Shown here piece after piece: positions 18,275-25,586 of a DNA stretch of 64,000 bases. Under the pieces are notes generated by a model. It made no database searches, was not told the DNA's origin, and saw nothing but the letters and a program-made list of their open reading frames with translations. Positions within the stretch are counted from its first letter, which is position 1. Each line of letters begins with the position of its first letter. Origin of the DNA: Colwellia sp. BRX10-3 (GTDB lineage Bacteria; Pseudomonadota; Gammaproteobacteria; Enterobacterales; Alteromonadaceae); the NCBI RefSeq assembly GCF_014077505.1, contig NZ_JACGWA010000001.1, forward strand, positions 124,001 through 188,000, written 5' to 3'. The translations under genes were made by a program, and so were the position numbers.

Positions 18275-18706
18275 TTAGCCGTAAACTTCTTTTGCTCGCT
18301 GGGTAAAAGCTTGCACCATATTATTGGCTAAATTATTAAATACTCGACCAAAGGCTAAATCGAACATTTTATTGGAAAATTCATAATCTAATATTAACTC
18401 AATTTTACAGGCGTCATCTGATAACGCCTTTAATTGCCAGCCACCGACAAGATATTTAAATGGTCCATCAACTAAACTCATTTTAATTTCTTGGTTACTC
18501 ACTAACACATTTTGCGTTGTAAACCATTTTTTTAGGCCACCTTTAGAGACTAGTAACGCGGCCGTCATACCCTGTTCATCTTGGGCAATTATTTTACTAT
18601 CACTACAATCAGGTAGAAATTTTGGGTAGGCAAGTACATCATTAATTAAATAATACATATCTTCTACACTGTGCATCACTAATGCACTACGGCTTATGTT
18701 CGGCAT
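18275..18706 (-). CDS. ratA: RatA/PasT family START-domain protein
   Basis: 143 aa covering one START/polyketide-cyclase domain (Coq10-like), beginning MPNISRSALVMHSVEDMYYLINDVLAYPKFLPDCSDS, which is the family signature. E. coli RatA was described as inhibiting 70S ribosome association, while Coq10 homologues bind ubiquinone; both views exist and the sequence does not decide. GGAGGGTGA gives a very strong ribosome site. It forms a pair with rnfH and diverges from smpB, as in E. coli. The two genes do not look like a classical toxin-antitoxin module. Confidence 0.92.
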   Translation of the reverse strand: MPNISRSALVMHSVEDMYYLINDVLAYPKFLPDCSDSKIIAQDEQGMTAALLVSKGGLKKWFTTQNVLVSNQEIKMSLVDGPFKYLVGGWQLKALSDDACKIELILDYEFSNKMFDLAFGRVFNNLANNMVQAFTQRAKEVYG

Positions 18707-18857
18707 TCACCCTCCAATTCTCAAGGGCGCTATCATAACAAATGTCTTTTAAAAACGCATTAAAGTGAAAAATGATAAATAAGCCATTTAAATAACAACA
18801 ATTCTCCGTATAATGTTGGCGATTGCTATTTTTACTAGCAAACAGAATGGAAATATA

Positions 18858-19340
18858 ATGGCAACGAAAAAGAAATCAAGCAGCAATACCATTGCTCTAA
18901 ATAAAAAAGCACGTCATAACTACACTTTAACCGATAAGTTTGAAGGTGGGATGAGCTTACAGGGCTGGGAAATTAAAAGTATCCGCAGTGGTAAGGTAAA
19001 TATATCTGACTGCTACGTGCACATTAAAGAAGGTGAAGCCTATTTGCTTGGTGCTGAAATAATGCCGCTTAATGCTGCTTCTAGCCACGTAGTTTGTGAT
19101 CCTAACCGTGACCGAAAACTTCTATTAAACCGCAGAGAGCTTGAGAAAATCACTGCCGCTGTAGAGCGCGATGGTTATTCCTTAATTGCTACCGCAATGT
19201 ATTGGAAAGCTTGTTGGGTTAAATTAGAGTTTCATTTAGGTAAAGGTAAAAAAGATCACGATAAACGCGCTGATATTAAAGACCGCGAATGGGCAGTTGA
19301 TAAAGGCCGTTTAATGAAAAATAAAAACTTAGACAGATAA
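18858..19340 (+). CDS. smpB: SsrA-binding protein SmpB
   Basis: Binds tmRNA and delivers it to stalled ribosomes in trans-translation. The 160 aa equal the E. coli length. Typical blocks are [42 protein letters not shown] and the basic tail [16 protein letters not shown] ... KGRLMKN. The ATG at 18858 was chosen by alignment; an ATG at 18813 in the same frame would add a hydrophobic 15-residue extension not seen in the family. The tmRNA gene follows directly. Confidence 0.96.
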   Translation: MATKKKSSSNTIALNKKARHNYTLTDKFEGGMSLQGWEIKSIRSGKVNISDCYVHIKEGEAYLLGAEIMPLNAASSHVVCDPNRDRKLLLNRRELEKITAAVERDGYSLIATAMYWKACWVKLEFHLGKGKKDHDKRADIKDREWAVDKGRLMKNKNLDR

Positions 19341-19359
19341 CTGGTTAAAAAATACCACG

Positions 19360-19388
19360 TTGTCTATTTAAGCTAAGCGTTGTACAAT
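19360..19388 (+). promoter_or_regulatory. Probable sigma-70 promoter of ssrA
   Basis: TTGTCT (19360-19365), a 17-base spacer and TACAAT (19383-19388) lie about 45 bases upstream of the mature 5' end of tmRNA. The precursor would therefore carry a short leader removed by RNase P. Confidence 0.6.
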
Positions 19389-19433
19389 ACAAGGCATAGG
19401 CTAATTTAGCTTATAGAAAAAGAGTAAAACTTT

Positions 19434-19783
19434 GGGGCGGATCTAGGATTCGACGAGATTCATGAAACCCGAGGTGCATGCCCAGGGGCGGTTTGCCTGG
19501 TAAAAAGCCGCAAAACTATAATTGCTAACGACGAAACGTTCGCACTAGCCGCTTAGGCTAGCCATCGCCTCAAAAATTCTCCTATTGTTTAGAGGATCGA
19601 TGGTCACCCCAAATAGGATAGCGAGGGAAGCACGCTTAAGGCTGAACCGCGAAATAGTATTAAGCTCACCATGAGGAAGCCTGTCGATTGGCGTCCAAGT
19701 GGTTAAATAAAAAATCGACTAAGCATGTAGTACCGAGGATGTAGGCTTTTCGGACGGGGGTTCGATTCCCCCCCGCTCCACCA
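19434..19783 (+). ncRNA. ssrA: Transfer-messenger RNA (tmRNA)
   Basis: Rescues stalled ribosomes by acting first as alanyl-tRNA and then as mRNA. The 5' end GGGGCGG pairs with CCGCTCC before the terminal ACCA, forming the acceptor stem (one G-U pair). The T-arm sequence GGGGGTTCGATTCCCCC is intact and CCA is encoded. The tag frame runs from 19524 to 19556 and reads A-N-D-E-T-F-A-L-A-A followed by TAG, ending in the LAA degron recognised by ClpXP. The length is 350 nt, and smpB lies immediately upstream. Confidence 0.96.
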
Positions 19784-19837
19784 AAATAAAGACCTTTTTT
19801 AGTCCATTAGTTATACCTAGTAACTTTTAGATTTGGC

Positions 19838-19859
19838 CATAGTCTGGCAACAGACTATG
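19838..19859 (+). other. Hairpin with GCAA tetraloop downstream of tmRNA
   Basis: CATAGTCTG and CAGACTATG form a perfect 9-bp stem closed by the stable GNRA loop GCAA, 54 bases past the encoded CCA and just before the terminator. It may guide 3' processing of the precursor. No T-run follows it. Confidence 0.5.
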
Positions 19860-19861
19860 AT

Positions 19862-19890
19862 AAAAAAAACCGCTTAATCGCGGTTTTTTT
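19862..19890. terminator. Bidirectional terminator of ssrA and the spondin gene
   Basis: AACCGC and GCGGTT form a short GC-rich stem with long A- and T-runs on both sides, between the plus-strand tmRNA gene and a minus-strand gene. Confidence 0.8.
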
Positions 19891-19916
19891 ATGCCTGAAT
19901 TTTCTGTTAGCTCGAT

Positions 19917-20576
19917 TTATTTCACCACTTCAATCACAACTTTAGCAACGGCACCATCCCAATTATAAATTTCTCGAGAAAGGTCAGCCTCGCCATGAAT
20001 GGCTGGGCTTGGGTAAATATATCCTTCGCCAGCATCATCTGGCGAAAATGGTACACCACCACAATGAGAACCTGGAATATTATTACAATATTCGTCATTA
20101 GTCTCAGTACCGCCATCATAAGCGCTTAAAAAGTAAACTTTCTTACCTTTCTTTGGTAGCGCCTTACCAAGTAGCGCAACCATAGTGTCGTTTGTTGGCA
20201 ATAGCATTGCAGCAATACTGATTTGCTTATATTTACCAGAACTCATCATAGTAAGCTCTACACTTGCTCCTGGTGCTAATAAACCTTCAGAGTTAGTCGT
20301 TGACAGCACATTTTCAGAATCATCTAATGCTGTTTTTAGCATTGAAATATCACCACCTTCTGCTATGCGAGATACCATTTCTGAAGCAGGCTCTCCGAGC
20401 GTAAAAAAGCTCACATTACGATTATGTGTTGCCGCCAATAAAGGGGTGAAAGATATACCTTTGGTGAGATTAGTTACCGTGACTTTATATTGTTTATTGT
20501 CATGTTTACCTGCGATGGCGCCCAAAGAAATAATTGAGCTAAATACCAACACCAACATTGATAGTTTTAATTTCAT
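19917..20576 (-). CDS. Spondin-domain secreted protein
   Basis: 219 aa with a Sec signal peptide (residues 1-22, ending AIAG). The mature part fits the bacterial spondin_N type: YKVTVTNLTKGISFTPLLAATHN, a LGEPAS motif, LLAPGASVELTM, and IAAMLLPTNDTMVALLGKALP. Such proteins are exported and of uncertain function, possibly matrix or surface associated. Two cysteines in the loop around NNIPGSHCGG may pair. AGGAA precedes the ATG. It appears to be a single-gene unit. Confidence 0.8.
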   Translation of the reverse strand: MKLKLSMLVLVFSSIISLGAIAGKHDNKQYKVTVTNLTKGISFTPLLAATHNRNVSFFTLGEPASEMVSRIAEGGDISMLKTALDDSENVLSTTNSEGLLAPGASVELTMMSSGKYKQISIAAMLLPTNDTMVALLGKALPKKGKKVYFLSAYDGGTETNDEYCNNIPGSHCGGVPFSPDDAGEGYIYPSPAIHGEADLSREIYNWDGAVAKVVIEVVK

Positions 20577-20865
20577 AATATAGTTCCTTTTTACTAGTAG
20601 TTAAGTTTTTTGTGTTATGAATAAATTGCATTTTATCGACATCATATTTTTTGATATTGCAAAAATGAGTTTACTTACAATTGTTCACAGTTAACTCACG
20701 TAAAGTTAACAAAACTATCACAGAGATAAAAAACCATAAAAATTAATATGTTAATATTATTTATTAGTACAAAGAAGAGATTAAAAGTAGAATTTTGGTG
20801 ACTGAGTCTTTTCAGACATTAAGTTATCAGCGAGCTAGGTTGCAGCGAAATAGCACTATCGATAA
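20577..20865. other. Intergenic region upstream of the spondin gene
   Basis: AT-rich spacer between two minus-strand genes, probably holding the spondin promoter. I see no gene and no clear operator in it. Confidence 0.4.
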
Positions 20866-20904
20866 GCGCTTGCTATTTACTTTATATAAGTAAATAGCAA
20901 GCGC
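20866..20904 (-). terminator. Long perfect hairpin after the class V aminotransferase gene
   Basis: A 17-bp perfect stem (GCGCTTGCTATTTACTT and its complement) with loop TATAT begins 12 bases past the aminotransferase stop. It lacks a T-run, so it may be a Rho-dependent end protected by the hairpin rather than a classical terminator. Confidence 0.55.
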
Positions 20905-20915
20905 CCAATGTGCAA

Positions 20916-22043
20916 TTACAAAATACTAGCCAGCGCTTTTTCTAATTCCGCCACTGTTCGGTCAATGTTGTGGAGTTTATCTAAACCAAACAAGCCAATA
21001 CGGAAGGTTTTAAAGTCAGCGCGCTCGCCAACTTGCATGGGTACGCCAGCCGCAATCTGTAATCCAACCGCGGCAAATTTTTTGCCGTTTTGGAATTCAT
21101 CATCAGTTGTATAACTCACAACTACACCTGGTGCTGTGAAGCCTTCAGCAGCAACACTTTTAATGCCATGTTGGGTAAGTAATGCGCGAACACGCTTACC
21201 AAGCTCTAATTGTTCTTGGCATACTTTGTCAAAACCATAGGCTTTGGTTTCTTGCATAATATCTCTAAAACGTGTCAAGCCATCAGTTGGCATAGTCGCG
21301 TGATAGGCATGACCACCATTTTCATAGGCTTCCATGATCTGTAACCATTTTTTAAGATCACAGGCAAAACTGTCACTGGTGGTCGACTCAATTCGTTGGC
21401 GTGCTAATTCGCTAAGCATAACTAATCCACAGCAAGGTGAAGCACTCCAGCCTTTTTGAGGCGCACTAATCAACACGTCTACACCGGTTGCTTTCATGTC
21501 TACCCAGATAGTGCCTGACGCAATACAATCGAGCACCATAATGCCGCCCACTTTATGCACGGCTTCTGCCATTGCTTGAATATAATCATCAGGCAAAATA
21601 ATACCGGCAGAGGTTTCTACATGCGGGGCAAATACTACGTCTGGCGATTCAGCTAAAATAGTAGCGACTACTTCGGCTATCGCTGGCGGTGCAAATGGTG
21701 CTTGGGCATCATCGCTGGTTTGTTTCGCTTTTAATACCGTTTCGCTGCTTGGAATATCGCCCATCTCAAAAATTTGGCTCCAGCGGTAGCTAAACCAACC
21801 ATTTCGCACTACTAGTACTTTTTTGTTACGCGCAAATTGACGAGCAACGGCTTCCATACCAAAGGTTCCACTGCCAGGCACTACGATAGTACTATGAGCC
21901 TGGTAAACAGATTTTAAATCAGCTGAGATATCTTGCATCACCTGCTGGAATGAACCAGACATATGATTTAAAGAGCGGTCAGTGTAAACGACGGAATATT
22001 CTAATAATCCGTTGGGGTCAATATTGGGTAGTAAGCCAGACAT
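20916..22043 (-). CDS. Class V aminotransferase (alanine-glyoxylate / serine-pyruvate type)
   Basis: PLP-dependent enzyme of 375 aa, fold type I. The PLP lysine is Lys197 in ISAPQKGWSASPCCG, and the cofactor-binding aspartate is Asp172 in VLDCIASG. PGSGTFGMEAVAR (about 56-68) binds phosphate, and RIGLFGLDKLHNIDRTVAELEKAL is the usual C-terminus. Relatives transaminate alanine, serine or aspartate with glyoxylate or pyruvate, and the substrate cannot be fixed here. GAGACC precedes the ATG. It stands alone, divergent from an AI-2E-type exporter. Confidence 0.88.
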   Translation of the reverse strand: MSGLLPNIDPNGLLEYSVVYTDRSLNHMSGSFQQVMQDISADLKSVYQAHSTIVVPGSGTFGMEAVARQFARNKKVLVVRNGWFSYRWSQIFEMGDIPSSETVLKAKQTSDDAQAPFAPPAIAEVVATILAESPDVVFAPHVETSAGIILPDDYIQAMAEAVHKVGGIMVLDCIASGTIWVDMKATGVDVLISAPQKGWSASPCCGLVMLSELARQRIESTTSDSFACDLKKWLQIMEAYENGGHAYHATMPTDGLTRFRDIMQETKAYGFDKVCQEQLELGKRVRALLTQHGIKSVAAEGFTAPGVVVSYTTDDEFQNGKKFAAVGLQIAAGVPMQVGERADFKTFRIGLFGLDKLHNIDRTVAELEKALASIL

Positions 22044-22393
22044 TATAAGGTCTCTTGATAACTATTTATAGGATGATATTGCCGTATATTACACTAACGA
22101 GCAATGCATTTTGCAGAAAATTCAAGCTAGCTATTTAACTGATAAAACAATTTTATAATTTTAATCATAATTTAATTCTCTTCCTTATTTGCGTTCGCAT
22201 GCCTTTAACGTAAAAACTGAAGTGGCTAAAAATCTATCCTCAGATATCAGGGCGTTATTTTATATATATATGATCCTCTATATTGTGGAAATGTTTGGTT
22301 TTTTTAAGTTAATACACAAGCTAAAGTAGTGTTGGTAAGGTTAGTTTGTTATACAATCTATTTATGCACTGTGTTTTTCAAGGATAGTTAGTA
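22044..22393. other. Divergent intergenic region
   Basis: 350 bases between the aminotransferase and the AI-2E family gene. A TATACAAT near 22350 with TTGGTA about 15 bases upstream is a possible promoter for the plus-strand gene. A TA-rich run lies near 22261-22270. No gene is visible. Confidence 0.35.
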
Positions 22394-23515
22394 GTGAATT
22401 CAACCGTCAGCAATCATCAATCACTTAAGTGGTTATTAGCCCTTGCCACTTTATATACACTTTATCTTGCACAGTCTTTAATTATTCCGATCCTATTTTC
22501 TGGTTTTATTGCGCTTTTATTAAGTCCGCTTGTGAAGCTGTTAAAAACTTTCTACATACCACGTACGATTTCCTCATTTATTTTATTAGCTATGCTGGTA
22601 GCACCCTTTACATTTTTAGCCTCAGAGTTGGTAGCACCAGCCCAAAAGTGGGCACAGCTGTTACCTAAAATCACCGTTGAGTTGAATCAAAAAATTGATA
22701 CCATTAGTGATGAGTTTGCGAGTCAAAAGCAGATGGCTGAAGCAGAAGCTGCGGCGAAAATTAAAAAAGATGATGATTTTAGTTTTTTTGGTTTCTTTTC
22801 AAATGATAAACCAGTACCTAAAAAATCAGATGAGTTAGACGAGAACACAGTAGAAAAACATATAAAGCAAGGTGGCATAGAACTGGTAATCAAAGGGCTA
22901 AGCAGTGCGCCTATTTTTTTAGCACAATGTTTCGGCTGCTTAATATTAATTTTATTTTTACTCATCTACGGACCATCTGTTTATATTGCCACAAGACGCT
23001 TCCCCCATATTGCCAATAAGAAAAAACTCGATTCCATTGTTTATGAAGTGCAAAAAGTATTATCTAAATATATTGCGACCATTAGCGCTATTAACTTTAT
23101 TCTTGGCGCCGCCACAGCCATTGCGTTTATGCTGCTTGGATTAGACGACCCTATTTTATGGGGAGCTTTGGTTGGCTTACTTAATTTTGTACCTTATATT
23201 GGCTCAGCTATTAGCATTGCCATTTTAACCTTAGTTGGCTCAGTTCAGTTTGGTTTAACGCTATTCGCCTTAGTACCTGCCAGTGTATTTTTGATTATCA
23301 ATGTGCTTGAATCACAATTTCTAACGCCCCTAGTATTGGGTACTAAAATGCAACTCAACCCATTAGTAACTATTTTGTGGCTATTTTTTCTTGGTTGGCT
23401 CTGGGGAATGCTGGGTGTGCTGTTGGCGGTGCCTATTTTAGTTTGTATAAAGTTAACGCTCGAGCGACTTAATTTACTCAACCATTGGGTAACCTTTATT
23501 GAAGCTAAAGCGTAA
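22394..23515 (+). CDS. AI-2E family transporter (PerM/YdiK type)
   Basis: Inner-membrane protein of 373 aa with about seven to eight hydrophobic segments. A soluble insertion at about residues 95-165 (charged, KKDDDFSFFGFFSNDKPVPKK) lies between the early and late segments. The family signature in the last third is visible: LLGLDDPILWGALVGLLNFVPYIGSAISI and NPLVTILWLFFLGWLWGMLGVLLAVPIL. Family members have been linked to autoinducer-2 or Na+/H+ export, so the name does not fix the substrate. The start is GTG with AGGA upstream. Confidence 0.88.
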   Translation: MNSTVSNHQSLKWLLALATLYTLYLAQSLIIPILFSGFIALLLSPLVKLLKTFYIPRTISSFILLAMLVAPFTFLASELVAPAQKWAQLLPKITVELNQKIDTISDEFASQKQMAEAEAAAKIKKDDDFSFFGFFSNDKPVPKKSDELDENTVEKHIKQGGIELVIKGLSSAPIFLAQCFGCLILILFLLIYGPSVYIATRRFPHIANKKKLDSIVYEVQKVLSKYIATISAINFILGAATAIAFMLLGLDDPILWGALVGLLNFVPYIGSAISIAILTLVGSVQFGLTLFALVPASVFLIINVLESQFLTPLVLGTKMQLNPLVTILWLFFLGWLWGMLGVLLAVPILVCIKLTLERLNLLNHWVTFIEAKA

Positions 23516-23691
23516 ATAGTTTCGCTGTTGAACAGTTAAGTCCTTATAAAATTATGGGTTAAACTGTATTTGATAAAAGGTGAAGAGGAGTGAAATTTTC
23601 ATTCTTCTATGTCAATACTTCACTAATTATAATATGCATATCATACCGCAACTTAAGTTATTGAATATAAAGTATAAAAATAATCTTTAAC

Positions 23692-23719
23692 TTGACTCAA
23701 TGATTGCTACGCTTAAACT
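23692..23719 (+). promoter_or_regulatory. Possible promoter of the YqjD-like operon
   Basis: TTGACT (23692-23697), a 16-base spacer and TAAACT (23714-23719) lie 40 bases upstream of the first gene of the group. Confidence 0.4.
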
Positions 23720-23758
23720 AAGTAACAATAACTGTTATGTAAAAAGGAGAAACATCAC

Positions 23759-24061
23759 ATGGCTACTACCACTTCAAACAGCGCTAAAAAATCAAAATCG
23801 ACTCATCCTGTATCTGATAAAGTGCAAAATACCTTGCACGAGTCTGTAGATATCCTTGCTGAAAAAGCAGCATCTACCGAAGAGCGTTTGCGTGACGCTG
23901 CTCAAGCTGGTACTGAAGATTTTTCCGCTAAGCAACAAGAAGTACAAGCAAAATGGGATCAGTCTTCAGTGAAAAAATACGCGATTGAAAATCCAATAGC
24001 AACAGCTGGTATAGCATTTGCCGCAGGCGTATTGTTAACTAGCTTATTACGTAGAAAGTAA
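23759..24061 (+). CDS. YqjD/ElaB-like (DUF883) membrane-anchored protein
   Basis: 100 aa: a charged, helical N-terminal part (residues 1-75) and one C-terminal membrane segment (about 80-95) ending in Arg-Arg-Lys. This matches the DUF883 layout, in which E. coli YqjD and ElaB tether ribosomes to the membrane in stationary phase. GGAG precedes the ATG. It starts a three-gene group with 26 bases to the next gene, resembling yqjD-yqjE-yqjK of enterobacteria. The function here is inferred from that resemblance. Confidence 0.78.
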   Translation: MATTTSNSAKKSKSTHPVSDKVQNTLHESVDILAEKAASTEERLRDAAQAGTEDFSAKQQEVQAKWDQSSVKKYAIENPIATAGIAFAAGVLLTSLLRRK

Positions 24062-24087
24062 TAGCAACTCAATAGGAAGCGAATATA

Positions 24088-24543
24088 GTGACTATAAGCG
24101 CAGACTCAGATACTCAGCGAGAGCGTGACAACGCTGAGGCTGAAAGCGTACGCCTCACGCAGGATCAAGAGCAAGAGCAACAAGCAGAGGCGTCGTTTCA
24201 TGCCACTTACTCAGCTATAACTAACCTATTTAAAGTTAAACAGAAAAAGTATCAAAAAACCTATGAACTCGCGCTATTAGAAGGAAAAATATCTCTTCAA
24301 GCAATAGCCGTATTTGCTATATTAATACTGCTTACTTTCGTCGTCGTAGTTGCGCTTTGGTGTTTAATTAACGTGGCTATAGTTTTGGGCGTTAAGCAAT
24401 TTTCTTCATCGCTTTGGCTAGGTTTACTAACAGCAGTAGGCGTTAACGCTCTGCTATTTGGTATTTGCTTTAGTTTGATGAGAAAAGTTAAACGCGAAGT
24501 AGGTTTTAAACGCACTAATCGAGTGCTAAAAGGTGATTCATGA
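24088..24543 (+). CDS. YqjE-like holin-superfamily membrane protein
   Basis: 151 aa. A long acidic glutamine-rich start (about 1-50) is followed by an amphipathic stretch and two membrane segments (about 70-95 and 110-130) with a basic tail. This is the phage-holin/YqjE layout. The start is GTG with AGGAAG upstream. The stop overlaps the next start by four bases (ATGA), which implies translational coupling. The function is unknown. Confidence 0.72.
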   Translation: MTISADSDTQRERDNAEAESVRLTQDQEQEQQAEASFHATYSAITNLFKVKQKKYQKTYELALLEGKISLQAIAVFAILILLTFVVVVALWCLINVAIVLGVKQFSSSLWLGLLTAVGVNALLFGICFSLMRKVKREVGFKRTNRVLKGDS

Positions 24544-24821
24544 TAGTTTCATTATTTAAAAAAGCCAATCAAGCAGACCAATGTGAAGCTGACTTAATAC
24601 TGCTAAAAAAGCTAGACAAAGCCCAAAGTAATCGCGCAAGAGAAAAATCTTTAGCGCTTATAACATCGCCAAAAGGGTTAGCAGCAATTTTCACCCTTGG
24701 TGTTGCAAAAGGTTTCATTAAACCGAGCATTGCGCGACAGTTGAAAAGTATGGCGATTGTATTTGGGAAAACTAATTTAGATGGTTGGTTAACAGGCGAA
24801 GAGATGCAAGCGCCTGAGTAA
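24540..24821 (+). CDS. Small basic protein, third gene of the YqjD-like operon
   Basis: 93 aa. The N-terminal half is charged and helical, the middle has a moderately hydrophobic stretch (GLAAIFTLGVAKGFIK), and the end is hydrophilic. The position matches yqjK of enterobacteria, though similarity is too weak to name it. It overlaps the previous gene by ATGA, so it depends on the same transcript and probably on coupled translation. The function is not recognised. Confidence 0.65.
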   Translation: MIVSLFKKANQADQCEADLILLKKLDKAQSNRAREKSLALITSPKGLAAIFTLGVAKGFIKPSIARQLKSMAIVFGKTNLDGWLTGEEMQAPE

Positions 24822-24916
24822 TTAAAAAGCTGGCAGTGCTTCAGTCATATACATTATTGTCTTTTAACGACTTGATTAAGTATGTTTGAGCTACGAATAA
24901 CTTATCAATGTAGATG

Positions 24917-24945
24917 AAAAAAGACGCCTATCCGCGTCTTTTTTT
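24917..24945. terminator. Bidirectional terminator
   Basis: AAAAAAGACGC and GCGTCTTTTTTT form the stem between the YqjD-like group and the convergent VOC gene. Confidence 0.85.
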
Positions 24946-25001
24946 GTATTTAATATTTATAACTAAATTTTTAACTAGTCATACTTCTACAATACCGATG
25001 T

Positions 25002-25382
25002 TTAACCCATGCGATGAAGAGCACAAACTTTGTTACCTGATGGATCACGTAAATAAGCAAGGTACAACTTACCAACAGGCGCTTCTCTCACGCCAGGAAC
25101 ATCTTCACAAGCAACACCACCATTAGCAACACCAGCGGCTTGCCATGCATCGGCTTGTTCGGGAGAAGTAGCGGAAAAACCAATAGTACTACCATTGCCA
25201 TGGCTTGCGGCTTCGCCATTAATAGGCTTAGTTAGGGCGAAAATACCGCTATCAGTAAAATAAAAACAACGACCTTTGTCATCAATAACACCCGGCTTAT
25301 GGCCCAGTTCTCCTAAAATGGCATCGTAAAATACTTTTGATGCTTTGACATCGTTTGCACCTATCATGATATGACTAAACAT
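25002..25382 (-). CDS. VOC family protein (glyoxalase/bleomycin-resistance fold)
   Basis: 126 aa, a single vicinal-oxygen-chelate domain. The N-terminus (MFSHIMIGANDVKASKVFYDAIL) and the C-terminal YLRDPSGNKVCALHR are typical. His4 and an acidic residue near the end could bind metal. Members include glyoxalases, dioxygenases and resistance proteins; none can be chosen. AGGAAAAT precedes the ATG. It is a single-gene unit. Confidence 0.85.
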   Translation of the reverse strand: MFSHIMIGANDVKASKVFYDAILGELGHKPGVIDDKGRCFYFTDSGIFALTKPINGEAASHGNGSTIGFSATSPEQADAWQAAGVANGGVACEDVPGVREAPVGKLYLAYLRDPSGNKVCALHRMG

Positions 25383-25586
25383 TTAATTTTCCTTTTTAAT
25401 TGAACAATAATACCTAGCGCATCACCTAAACTATTAAGTAGTTAAGTTATCGCTTCGGGATTTCAAGTCTGTGCTCTAGCATGCACGATAAGCTGCTATT
25501 AACACAATCAAAATTTTACCTAAATTAGCGGATTTATAGGCCCTATAAATAACTAGCCTTACCGCATGAATTTGAGAGGTAGCAAC

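Noticed and set aside
18275-19340. ratA/rnfH as a type II toxin-antitoxin module
   Set aside because: RatA is a START-domain protein present at the same place in most gammaproteobacteria, and rnfH lacks antitoxin features; the name alone is not enough.
24088-24543. Phage holin and a lysis cassette
   Set aside because: The neighbours are a DUF883 protein and a small basic protein, not an endolysin, and the arrangement fits yqjD-yqjE instead.
24914-25126. 70-codon plus-strand open frame
   Set aside because: It begins inside a strong terminator hairpin and runs antisense through the VOC gene.
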